NCBI RefSeq assembly: GCF_002868735.1
Contig: NZ_CP025611.1
Coordinates: 2,859,001 to 2,923,000 of the forward strand
Source: Niveispirillum cyanobacteriorum
GTDB taxonomy: Bacteria; Pseudomonadota; Alphaproteobacteria; Azospirillales; Azospirillaceae
Direction of reading: 5' to 3'
Length of the DNA: 64,000 nt
How positions within the stretch are numbered: position 1 is the first letter of the stretch; every line of letters starts with the position of its first letter. Below the pieces are notes generated by a model. The model did no database searches, was not told where the DNA came from, and saw only the letters and a program-made list of their open reading frames with translations. Of this stretch, positions 1-6,607 are shown one piece after another. The position numbers and the translations under genes were made by a program.

Positions 1-628
1 GACGGGGGTGGAACTGCCGGCCTGGGCGCTGGAACCGGCACCGCGCGATCCCAGCCCGTCCAAGCCGCTGGCCCCGTCACAGCCCGACGCGCCGGAACCG
101 TCGCTGCGTTCTCCATTGGGTGCGGACGATGGGCTGCGGTTCAAGCGCGGCAACCTGATCCATACATTGTTGCAGGTCCTGCCTGAGACGGAGCCGGCGC
201 GGTGGGCCGAGGTGGCGGCGGCCTGGCTGGCGCGGCCCGCCCACAACCTTACCGCCATGCAGCAGGCGGAGATCGGGGCGGAGGCGCTGCGCGTCCTGAA
301 CGACCCGACCTTTGCGCCGCTGTTTGCACCCGGCAGCCGGGCGGAGGTGCCGCTGGTCGGTCTGGTGGGTGGCCGCGCCCTGTCAGGCCGGATCGACCGG
401 CTGTGCGTGACCGATGATGCCGTCTGGATCGTTGATTACAAGACCAACCGCCCGCCCCCGCGTGAGGTGGAGAAGGTACCTGCCATCTACCTTCAGCAGA
501 TGGCCGCCTACCGCGCGGCCCTGTCGCGGATCTATCCCGGCAAGGATGTGCGCTGTGTCCTGCTCTGGACTGACGGGCCGTTCATGATGGAGCTGCCGGG
601 TGACCTGATGGATACGCATGCGCCGTGA
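1..628 (+). CDS. addA: AddA helicase-nuclease, C-terminal end (partial)
   Basis: This is the 3' end of a gene that enters from outside the window; the frame is open from base 2 to the TGA at 626-628. The roughly 208 residues match the C-terminal nuclease domain of the AddA subunit of AddAB, which processes double-strand breaks for RecA-dependent repair. The PD-(D/E)XK signature is visible as GRIDRL followed by WIVDYKTNRPPP (about nt 385-455), with the aspartates and lysine that bind metal in this family. A proline-rich linker precedes the domain. A GTG at position 8 is in frame but is only an internal codon. The helicase domains are not visible here. Confidence 0.85.
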   Translation, partial: TGVELPAWALEPAPRDPSPSKPLAPSQPDAPEPSLRSPLGADDGLRFKRGNLIHTLLQVLPETEPARWAEVAAAWLARPAHNLTAMQQAEIGAEALRVLNDPTFAPLFAPGSRAEVPLVGLVGGRALSGRIDRLCVTDDAVWIVDYKTNRPPPREVEKVPAIYLQQMAAYRAALSRIYPGKDVRCVLLWTDGPFMMELPGDLMDTHAP

Positions 629-645
629 GGGGGCGGCCCCGCCCT

Positions 646-1029
646 TTACGCACCCACCCAGCGCCGGATCATGAGGGCGAGCGGTTCGGCCTTCGCGGCC
701 ATCTCTGTGCTGTCCTTGATCACCACCACGCCCCGGTCGGGTGCGGGCCAGTCGGCCAGCCCGGCAGGATCGTCGAAGCGGAAGCCGCTATTGTCCTTGG
801 CCTTGGCTCCCCGATGCAGAACGACCCGGGCGGTGCCGTCGCGTTGCAGGCCCAGGGTCACAATGTCGGTGCCGTCCAGGGCGAAGCTGGGCGCGTTCCA
901 CTTGATCCCTTCCACCAGCCCCGGATGGGCAGCACGGATCAGCGTGCGCAGTTCCTGCACGACGGCCAGCGTTTCTGCCGGCAGGTCCGCGAGGAAGGCA
1001 TCCACATTCTTATAGGCTTTGGGTGGCAT
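646..1029 (-). CDS. DUF1801 domain protein
   Basis: This 127-residue protein has the DUF1801 (YdhG-like) pattern: an N-terminal helix (VDAFLADLPAETLAVVQELR), then GIKWNAPSFAL and a C-terminal strand/helix segment ending IRRWVGA. It is probably a soluble cytoplasmic protein, and the family has no firm biochemical role. Its ATG overlaps the TGA of pspF by one base, so it should be translationally coupled to pspF and made as the second gene of that transcript. It has no obvious link to phage-shock function and may simply be a neighbour. Family assignment is good; function is unknown. Confidence 0.7.
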   Translation of the reverse strand: MPPKAYKNVDAFLADLPAETLAVVQELRTLIRAAHPGLVEGIKWNAPSFALDGTDIVTLGLQRDGTARVVLHRGAKAKDNSGFRFDDPAGLADWPAPDRGVVVIKDSTEMAAKAEPLALMIRRWVGA

Positions 1030-2159
1030 CAGCCCTCATCCCCCTCGTCCCCGTCATCGGCCTCACGCGGGCCATGGCGGCGTTCCAGCAGACCATATTT
1101 GCGCAAGTACCCCCGGAACTGGTGATAATTCAGGCCCAGATCAGTGGCGGCCCGCTTCTGATGGAACTGATTGCGTTCCAGGGCATTGCGCAGCAGCACC
1201 TTTTCATAATCCGCGACCAGACCCAGGAAGTCGCAGGGACCGTCGGGCAGGGCGGGGCCAGTGCTGTCCGCAGGCGCCGTCGCAGCGGGGGCGCTGGGCG
1301 CAGATGCGGCCGGGGGCATAGTGACGACGATGGGGGCCGGAGCGGCATCGTCATAGATCGACATCTGCTTAGGCCGCCAGGGCGACTGGAACGGGTCGAA
1401 ATGGATGTCGGTGATGGGGCTTTCCGGGTCGCCGGCGCGATAGACGGCGCGCTCCACCACATTCTTCAGCTCACGCACATTGCCGGGCCAGTCATAGGCC
1501 AGCATCTGCTGCATCGCATCGGGCGTGAAGCCGCCGAAAAAGGGCCGGCCCAGTTCGCGGGCCATGGCCACGCCGAAATGTTCGGCCAGAATGGGGATAT
1601 CCTCCGGCCTGGCGCGCATGGGCGGGATGGTGACCACGTCGAACGACAGGCGGTCCAGAAGGTCCGCGCGGAACTTGCCCTGATCGGCCAGGCGCGGCAG
1701 GTCGGCATTGGTGGCGCCCACCACGCGCACATCAATTTGAATGGTGGTGTTGCCGCCCACCCGCTCAAACTCTCCATATTCGATGACGCGCAGGATCTTT
1801 TCCTGCACGCGCAGGGTGGCGGTCGCGATCTCGTCCAGGAACAGGGTGCCGCCATCGGCCAGTTCGAACCGGCCCACATGGCGCTTGGCCGCACCCGTGA
1901 AGGACCCGGCCTCATGCCCGAACAATTCGGTTTCTAGCAGCGTGTCGGACAAAGCCGCACAGTTCAGCTTCACAAACGGCTTGTCCCAGCGCGGGGACAG
2001 ATAGTGCAGACGGGCCGCCACCAGTTCCTTGCCCGTCCCACGCTCCCCGATCACCAGGGTGGGGCGGTTCAGGGGGGCGGCCTGCGAGACATGCTCCATC
2101 AGGCCCAGGAAAGACGGGGCCTGACCGATCAGCGACGGGGGGGAAACGGCGGGGGACAT
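1029..2159 (-). CDS. pspF: PspF, sigma54 enhancer-binding activator of the psp operon
   Basis: This 376-residue AAA+ activator has no N-terminal receiver or ligand domain, as in PspF. Walker A is GERGTGKE (38-45), Walker B is GGTLFLDE (103-110), and a Fis-type helix-turn-helix lies near 335-365. The sigma54-contacting L1 loop reads GSFTGA (85-90) instead of the usual GAFTGA. In the known system PspF activates sigma54 promoters and is held inactive by PspA. The gene is divergent from pspA, across a 252-bp region that holds repeats and a sigma54 promoter. An insert rich in Pro and Ala (about 275-310) separates the AAA+ domain from the DNA-binding domain. DUF1801 follows with a one-base overlap. 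Confidence 0.9.
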   Translation of the reverse strand: MSPAVSPPSLIGQAPSFLGLMEHVSQAAPLNRPTLVIGERGTGKELVAARLHYLSPRWDKPFVKLNCAALSDTLLETELFGHEAGSFTGAAKRHVGRFELADGGTLFLDEIATATLRVQEKILRVIEYGEFERVGGNTTIQIDVRVVGATNADLPRLADQGKFRADLLDRLSFDVVTIPPMRARPEDIPILAEHFGVAMARELGRPFFGGFTPDAMQQMLAYDWPGNVRELKNVVERAVYRAGDPESPITDIHFDPFQSPWRPKQMSIYDDAAPAPIVVTMPPAASAPSAPAATAPADSTGPALPDGPCDFLGLVADYEKVLLRNALERNQFHQKRAATDLGLNYHQFRGYLRKYGLLERRHGPREADDGDEGDEG

Positions 2160-2208
2160 GGGGCCGGTGCCACTCTTTTTTGACTGCCAATATCAGCATC
2201 TTAGCGAA

Positions 2209-2266
2209 GAGTGGGCGGATTGGCGAGCGAGTGGTGAGAATCGCCAACGAGTGGGGTGATTGCCAC
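2209..2266. promoter_or_regulatory. Three 20-bp-phased repeats, probable PspF upstream activating sites
   Basis: The hexamer GAGTGG begins at 2209, 2229 and 2249, exactly 20 bp apart. Each copy is followed by a partly conserved tail (GCGGATTGGC, TGAGAATCGCC, GGTGATTGCC). An inverted CCACTC lies at 2170-2175. The array ends about 80 bp upstream of the sigma54 promoter, a normal distance for an activator acting through DNA looping. The 20-bp period is close to two helical turns, so bound proteins would sit on one face of the DNA. The link to PspF is inferred from position. Confidence 0.6.
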
Positions 2267-2343
2267 CCGCTGCCCTATCGCCGTGAAATTGCCAAATCCA
2301 CTAACTCATTGATATTAAATGAAAGTGAGATTGTGGCGGAGAG

Positions 2344-2360
2344 TTGGCACACCCCTTGCT
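2344..2360 (+). promoter_or_regulatory. Sigma54 promoter of the psp operon
   Basis: The sequence TTGGCACACCCCTTGCT carries the invariant GG of the -24 element and GC of the -12 element with the required ten bases between them, and otherwise matches consensus. Transcription should start near 2371, about 40 bases upstream of the ATG at 2412. No good sigma70 promoter competes in the same interval. Confidence 0.9.
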
Positions 2361-2411
2361 CTTACTGTTTTTAGACACCGGGGAAACAACGAGATCGCAA
2401 GGAAGCCAGCC

Positions 2412-2612
2412 ATGACCGACTTCACCTACGACAATGGGATGTCCGATCAGCCGGCAACCGGCTATACCAAGTCCGCCGACGGGTTCTTTGCCCGGCCTGC
2501 GGGTGGCATGTTCCGGGACCTCTATGAGGATTTCCGGGCCGTGCCGGTGGAAGCCTGGATCATCCTTGCGGTGGCCACCGGTTTGAGCAACCTTTTCATT
2601 GCCCTTGCCTGA
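2412..2612 (+). CDS. Small single-pass membrane protein, first gene of the psp operon
   Basis: This 66-residue protein has a polar N-terminal half containing FFARPAGGMFRDLYEDF and one hydrophobic segment at the very C-terminus (about 48-66, AWIILAVATGLSNLFIALA). That predicts a tail-anchored inner-membrane protein. The frame is open further upstream, but those starts lie upstream of or within the sigma54 promoter; the ATG at 2412 is the first usable one after the transcript start. It is the first cistron, and its stop is 13 bases from pspA's ATG. I do not recognise it as PspB, PspC, PspD or PspG. It is presumably envelope-stress related because of its position. Confidence 0.7.
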   Translation: MTDFTYDNGMSDQPATGYTKSADGFFARPAGGMFRDLYEDFRAVPVEAWIILAVATGLSNLFIALA

Positions 2613-2625
2613 AGGAGACCCCGAC

Positions 2626-3303
2626 ATGGGCATTTTTTCCCGCCTCGGCGACATCGTCAATTCGAACATCAACGCCATCCTGGATCGCGCTGAGGACCCG
2701 GAAAAGCTGGTCCGGCTGATCATCCAGGAGATGGAAGACACGCTGGTCGAAGTCCGCTCCTCCGCTGTTAAGACAGTGGCGGAGAAGAAGGAGATTGAAC
2801 GCCGCCTCTCCGAAATCCGCCGCGAGTCGGAGGATTGGCAGCGCAAGGCCGAATTCGCCCTGTCCAAGGACCGTGAAGACCTGGCCAAGGGTGCCCTGGT
2901 CGCCAAGGCCAAGCTGGCCGAGGCCGCAGAGCAGATGTCCAGCGAGCTGGGCCGTCTGGACAGCGCACTGGCCAAGACCAACGAGGATATCGGCGCGCTC
3001 CAGGTCAAGCTGGCCGACGCCAAGACCCGCGAAAAGACCTTGATTGCGCGGCATAAAACCGCCACCAACCGTCTGAAGGTCCGCACCCAGCTTTACGATG
3101 ACCGCATCACGGACGCCTTCTCTCGCTTCGAGCAGGTTGAACGTAATCTCGATGTGTTGGAAGGTCGCTCTGAAGTGCTGGGCATGGGCCGCGGCGCCAA
3201 GAGCCTGGAGGACGAGATCGCCGAGCTGGAAGCCGAGTCCAAGGTGGAATCGGAACTGGCGGCGCTCAAGGCCAAGCTCGCGGCCAAGGATCAGCAGGGG
3301 TAA
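2626..3303 (+). CDS. pspA: Phage shock protein A (PspA/IM30 family)
   Basis: The 225-residue protein is almost entirely helical coiled coil, like E. coli PspA (222 residues). The N-terminus (GIFSRLGDIVNSNINAIL) is the amphipathic helix that contacts membrane, followed by the family-typical EDPEKLVRLIIQEME. The family has two roles: it restrains PspF in resting cells and forms membrane-stabilising oligomers under stress. A GAAGGAG ribosome site lies at 2611-2617, overlapping the stop of the upstream small gene. The 81 bases before pspB are GC-rich with short palindromes such as GGGGCGCCCC, and could favour higher PspA than PspBC output; that is inference. Confidence 0.95.
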   Translation: MGIFSRLGDIVNSNINAILDRAEDPEKLVRLIIQEMEDTLVEVRSSAVKTVAEKKEIERRLSEIRRESEDWQRKAEFALSKDREDLAKGALVAKAKLAEAAEQMSSELGRLDSALAKTNEDIGALQVKLADAKTREKTLIARHKTATNRLKVRTQLYDDRITDAFSRFEQVERNLDVLEGRSEVLGMGRGAKSLEDEIAELEAESKVESELAALKAKLAAKDQQG

Positions 3304-3384
3304 CCCCGACCGGGGCGCCCCTCGCGTCGGGAATGCAGGGGGGCCGCCCGCACTGGGCTGTGCCTTGGGATAAGGGGGGCAACT

Positions 3385-3612
3385 ATGCCTGAAGGAGTAT
3401 TTGTCGTCGCCGTCATCTTCATGGTGATCGTGGCGCCCGTCTGGATCATCTTCCACTACGTGACCCGCTGGCGCATCGCCAAGACGCTGTCAGCCGATGA
3501 TGAGCAGATGCTGTCCGAACTCTGGCATTCCGCCAACAAGATGGAAGACCGCATCCGTCAGCTGGAAAAAATCCTGGATGCCGAGGCGCCGGGCTGGAGG
3601 GCGAAAGCATGA
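3385..3612 (+). CDS. pspB: Phage shock protein B
   Basis: The 75-residue protein has one N-terminal transmembrane helix (about 5-27), a basic stop-transfer region and a cytoplasmic helix ending in MEDRIRQLEKILDAEAPGW, the normal PspB layout and size. PspB and PspC together sense membrane stress and pull PspA away from PspF. Its TGA overlaps pspC's ATG by four bases (ATGA), so the pair is translationally coupled. A very similar C-terminal tail recurs in the protein at 4592-4813. Confidence 0.9.
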   Translation: MPEGVFVVAVIFMVIVAPVWIIFHYVTRWRIAKTLSADDEQMLSELWHSANKMEDRIRQLEKILDAEAPGWRAKA

Positions 3613-4283
3613 GCGACCGCCACGGCCCCGGCACCCCGCCGCCCTTCCCCGGTCGCGACCAGTATCGGTCGCGGTCGGGGCGCGGTTCCGGGCACAACCG
3701 GAACTGGGAACAGGAATATTTCGGCAAGCGCCCGGAACAGAGCTGGGCGGACTATTTCGGCCTGGGGCCCGACACGTTCGGCGGCTCCAAGCGCAAGCAG
3801 CGGCAGCGCGAGGATTGGGGCCCGGCCCCGTCCTCATCCGACCCTGGCCGCGCCCAAGACCACCACGGACAGTATGCGGAGGACAGCATGGGCGACCATT
3901 ATCCTTCCCGACCGTACCGGCTGTGGCGCAGCCGCACCGACAGTAAAATCGCCGGCGTCTGCGGCGGTATCGCCGAATATGCCAATGTCGATGCCTGGAT
4001 CATCCGTCTGGGCTTTATTGTCGGTTTCTTCTTCTTTCCGCCCGTCTTCCTGTTTGGCTACCCGATCCTGTGGTGGCTGCTGAAGGAACGGCCCACGGGC
4101 CTTTATGAGAGCCGGGAGGAGGAGGTGTTCATGCGCTCCGTCGCCACCAAGCCCGACCAGACCCTGTCCGGCCTGCGCGGCAAGTTCCGCGACCTTGACC
4201 GTGACCTTGCCAAGCTGGAAGGGTTCGTGGCCTCCCGCGAGTATGACCTGCACCGGCAGTTCCGCGACCTGGAGAAGAAGTAA
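3609..4283 (+). CDS. pspC: Phage shock protein C with long N- and C-terminal extensions
   Basis: The 224-residue protein is about twice the length of E. coli PspC. Residues 1-100 are hydrophilic and rich in Arg, Gly, Gln and Pro. The PspC domain follows (about 102-160): RLWRSRTDSKIAGVCGGIA and a hydrophobic segment (132-157). The C-terminus (190-224) has FRDLDRDLAKLEGFVASREY then LHRQFRDLE, a tail repeated in the next gene. It overlaps pspB by four bases. An in-frame ATG at residue 94, just before the PspC domain, could be an alternative start. The coupled ATGA overlap and the uninterrupted frame favour the long form. Confidence 0.88.
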   Translation: MSDRHGPGTPPPFPGRDQYRSRSGRGSGHNRNWEQEYFGKRPEQSWADYFGLGPDTFGGSKRKQRQREDWGPAPSSSDPGRAQDHHGQYAEDSMGDHYPSRPYRLWRSRTDSKIAGVCGGIAEYANVDAWIIRLGFIVGFFFFPPVFLFGYPILWWLLKERPTGLYESREEEVFMRSVATKPDQTLSGLRGKFRDLDRDLAKLEGFVASREYDLHRQFRDLEKK

Positions 4284-4324
4284 GGCGCCTGTCGCCGCTT
4301 CTTCTCCCCGCATCAGGTGAAGCC

Positions 4325-4567
4325 ATGAGCCCCTACATGATCCCCGTTCTGGCCCTGTGTATCCCCATCGTGGCGCTGATTGCCCGGGGGGTGCGCCGGT
4401 GGCACCAGATCGATATCGAGGTGGCGCAGAGCGAGGTTGATCTGCGCCGGCGCTTCCGGGCGCTGGACGATATCGACCGGCGGGTGGCCGGCATCGAACG
4501 CTATGTCACCAGCCCCGAATTCGGTTTGAACCGGCAGTTCCGCGACCTGGAACGCCCCTCCTCCTGA
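4325..4567 (+). CDS. Small membrane protein with a PspC-like C-terminal tail
   Basis: This 80-residue protein has an N-terminal transmembrane helix (5-22, MIPVLALCIPIVALIARG) and a charged helical tail. Residues 40-76 (LRRRFRALDDIDRRVAGIE, then YVTSPEFGLNRQFRDLE) closely match the C-terminal 35 residues of the PspC protein just upstream. It therefore looks like the PspC tail placed on a separate membrane anchor. It lies 41 bases after pspC in the same orientation and presumably in the same sigma54 transcript. I do not recognise it as a named family; a role with PspC/PspA is inferred. Confidence 0.75.
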   Translation: MSPYMIPVLALCIPIVALIARGVRRWHQIDIEVAQSEVDLRRRFRALDDIDRRVAGIERYVTSPEFGLNRQFRDLERPSS

Positions 4568-4591
4568 ACCACGGCCTTAAGGCGACGCACG

Positions 4592-4813
4592 ATGTTCAAC
4601 TCACCCTTTATCGTTCCCGTCATGGCCCTGATGATCCCCATTGTGGCCATCGTCATGAAGCATCTGACACAGATGCGGGCCATGCGGGTCGGGGGCCTGT
4701 CGGAAGGGGCGGCTGCCGAACTGTCGGATCGGGCCGCACGGCTGGAGGACCGGGTCCTGCAGCTTGAAAGAATCTTGGACGCGGAAGCACCAGGTTGGCG
4801 CAGTCGCGCCTGA
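4592..4813 (+). CDS. Second PspB-like protein
   Basis: The 73-residue protein has an N-terminal transmembrane helix (about 6-23) and a C-terminal tail LEDRVLQLERILDAEAPGWR (51-70) that is nearly identical to the PspB tail (53-72 of that protein). Its membrane segment (IVPVMALMIPIVAIVM) instead resembles the one in the preceding gene. It seems to be a PspB paralogue or chimera produced by local duplication. It is the last gene before a hairpin cluster that probably ends the psp transcript. Any difference in role from PspB is unknown. Confidence 0.8.
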   Translation: MFNSPFIVPVMALMIPIVAIVMKHLTQMRAMRVGGLSEGAAAELSDRAARLEDRVLQLERILDAEAPGWRSRA

Positions 4814-4821
4814 AACAGGTT

Positions 4822-4947
4822 GCCTTTAGTTCCGATGCTTCGAAACTAAAGGCTTCGGCGGCACGTGCCGCCGCCGCGCCGGTCGGCGCGGACACCATCG
4901 GTCAGGATGTCTGACCGATGGTGTGAGTACCCGGCGGATGTCCGCCG
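4822..4947. repeat. Array of five hairpins after the psp operon, including intergenic repeat copy A
   Basis: Five inverted repeats follow one another. (1) GCCTTTAGTT / AACTAAAGGC at 4822-4831 and 4844-4853. (2) The 18-bp palindrome CGGCGGCACGTGCCGCCG at 4856-4873. (3) CCGCGCC-GGTC-GGCGCGG at 4874-4891. (4) A perfect 14-bp stem at 4892-4905 and 4911-4924 (ACACCATCGGTCAG and its complement). (5) CGGCGGA-TG-TCCGCCG at 4932-4947. Hairpins 2 and 3 share layout with copies at 21235-21302 and 25227-25298: a GGCTT lead-in, a CACGTG-centred palindrome, then a short-loop GC hairpin. There is no poly-T run. It may protect or end the psp mRNA. Confidence 0.75.
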
Positions 4948-5345
4948 CCGGTCTTGCGAGGGGCAGCAAGGGATAGTCCGACCCGACCTGCCCCTGTCAT
5001 CTCACACCCATACCTACCCACTTGACGCGCCTTCCACCCGGTCGCCCCTGCTGCCGGGATAGGAAAGGCGCGTCTTTTCTTGTCGCCATGGCAATTTTCG
5101 GGTGGCAAATAATTCTTGCTGACATACATTGACGGGCCAGAGGAAACGCAGATAAGCGAACGGCCATGACCGTCATTGCTTTATATGAAACACAAAAATT
5201 CAGATATTGCGATGCATACACACATATATTGCACCGCAATATCGACATTATTTATTCAATGACTCGGCGAATAGCTGTTTGGATATTGGTTACTAATTTA
5301 TTAATATTTAACTTTAGGCGGGATTGCCTCTATATCATTCGGTCT
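4948..5345. other. Intergenic region, AT-rich in its right half
   Basis: No credible gene is visible between the hairpin array and the peptidase gene. The right half (about 5166-5340) is strikingly AT-rich compared with its surroundings and carries a perfect inverted repeat at 5226-5242. An open frame runs upstream from the peptidase gene into this part, but its codon use there is unlike coding sequence of this genome. The region is most simply the promoter and 5' leader of the downstream gene. Confidence 0.5.
5226..5242. promoter_or_regulatory. Palindrome ATATTGC-ACC-GCAATAT, possible operator
   Basis: This is a perfect 7-bp inverted repeat with a three-base spacer, about 105 bases upstream of the ATG at 5346. 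A further ATATTGCGATGCAT half-site lies just upstream, near 5204-5217. Position and symmetry suggest a regulator site for the peptidase gene; the regulator is unknown. Confidence 0.35.
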
Positions 5346-6011
5346 ATGTCTCTTGGTCGGTTGCGCCGGCTATCGCCCTTCCTGGCGCTGACCCTGCTGC
5401 TGGCTACGGTCCTGACGGCCAATGCGCCGGCTCTTGCCCTGGTGTGGGATGGGGAGATGGAACCGTTGGCCCAGTACCGTACCTATTGTCAGACCTATGG
5501 TGACCGTGACCCTGGCTGCGCCGTGGGTCTGGGCGGCAAGGTGGGTACACCCGTCGGGATGGACCGGGTCGATGCCGGCCGTGCCACGCTGGGCATGGCG
5601 GTGCTGGTCCACCGGCAGGTGGTGGATGACCTGATCTATCGGGAGGATAAGCAGGACCGGTGGGAGATTCTGGGCACGCCGGGGCGGGGCATGGCCGGGG
5701 ATTGCGATGATGTAGTGATGACCAGCATCTCCCGACTGCTGCGCCGGGGGTTCCCGCGCGCGGCCCTGCGCGCCACCATCGTGCGCCTGCCCGGCAATGG
5801 CGGCCATCATCTGATCCTGTCCGTGCGGCGTCAGGCCGAGCAGGGGTTGGAGGAGATTTATCTGGATGACCGCCACCATCAACCGATGCGGCCTGAACAA
5901 CTGGCCGCCGAAGGCTATGTTTTTGTGGCGCAGGAAGTGCCCGGTCGCCGCACATGGCGCCGCGCGCAGAGCCAGCCAGCCTTGATGATGGCCGAACGCG
6001 GCGAAGGCTGA
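5346..6011 (+). CDS. Secreted transglutaminase-like cysteine peptidase (BTLCP family)
   Basis: This 221-residue protein has a signal peptide (hydrophobic 12-30, ending near ALA) and the catalytic triad of bacterial transglutaminase-like cysteine proteinases (Peptidase C93): Cys in AGDCDD, His in GGHHLIL and Asp in IYLDDRHH. Members are periplasmic; the best-known relative, LapG, cleaves a surface adhesin to release biofilm. Neither an adhesin nor a LapD-like partner is nearby, so the substrate is unknown. I chose the ATG at 5346 because it directly precedes the basic n-region of the signal peptide; upstream codons fall in an AT-rich non-coding stretch. Confidence 0.75.
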   Translation: MSLGRLRRLSPFLALTLLLATVLTANAPALALVWDGEMEPLAQYRTYCQTYGDRDPGCAVGLGGKVGTPVGMDRVDAGRATLGMAVLVHRQVVDDLIYREDKQDRWEILGTPGRGMAGDCDDVVMTSISRLLRRGFPRAALRATIVRLPGNGGHHLILSVRRQAEQGLEEIYLDDRHHQPMRPEQLAAEGYVFVAQEVPGRRTWRRAQSQPALMMAERGEG

Positions 6012-6358
6012 TGCGTTTGCTCAAATTCTAAGCAATCGCGACCAAGGTCGGGGGTAATAGTGACTTTGCCGCGAAGAACGGCACTATTCTTGCGTAAATT
6101 AGAGAAAAATTAACCATACTGCCCTTTTTCAATTCTTCCCTGCCTGAAAAATCACCAGAACTTCTTCTTTGATGGCAGGCTGCCCCTTTGTTGAGCAGTC
6201 GTCTTGGTGGCTTCCCTTGCGGCATCCTTGATTTCGCACATGCAAAGCCGTGGCACACTTGTTGCTGAAACCCTGTTTCGTATCAGGGGGATGCGGATCG
6301 CGGCGATGCCAAGGGCCCGACGCGCGCCGCTTCCCCGCCGACAGACGCGAAGGTGGAC
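6012..6358. other. Intergenic region before a small possible gene
   Basis: The first half (6012-6170) is AT-rich relative to its neighbours and has no convincing gene on either strand. The second half becomes GC-rich and merges with the small reading frame described next. I see no terminator with a T-run and no clear promoter pair. Confidence 0.4.
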
Positions 6359-6574
6359 ATGGCCAAACATGCCGTAAGGGTCGCCGTCAGGAACGTCGTC
6401 AGGGTGGTCAAGGCCCCGCCGGCCCTTGTCGCTGCCAAGGCGCGGGCGGCGGACCGTCAGGTCCGGCAACCGGCCGCCAGCCTTCACACGCCGGAGCTTC
6501 TGTCCGGCGTCTCCTGGGATGAAGGCCGCAAGGTCTGGTTGGTTCATCCCCTATCCTTGCCGGCCCGGGGCTGA
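6359..6574 (+). CDS. Possible small basic protein of unknown function
   Basis: This reading frame of 71 codons has a cationic, amphipathic start (MAKHAVRVAVRNVVRVVKAP) and GC-rich third positions, which favours real coding. AAGG at 6350-6353 is a plausible ribosome site for the ATG at 6359; an in-frame GTG lies at 6353. The frame ends 33 bases before the RidA lipoprotein gene on the same strand. There is no recognisable domain. An overlapping frame starting at 6250 is Arg/Gly-rich in the manner of a shadow frame and is not preferred. Confidence 0.3.
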   Translation: MAKHAVRVAVRNVVRVVKAPPALVAAKARAADRQVRQPAASLHTPELLSGVSWDEGRKVWLVHPLSLPARG

Positions 6575-6607
6575 CCCGGTCGCCGGCCCATCCATAACGG
6601 AGGAAGA

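Noticed and set aside
2319-2411. An upstream extension of the first psp protein
   Set aside because: The possible starts lie before or within the sigma54 promoter, so they would not be on the mRNA.
5166-5345. An upstream extension of the BTLCP gene
   Set aside because: The added sequence is AT-rich and unlike coding DNA here, and the signal peptide starts naturally at the ATG at 5346.
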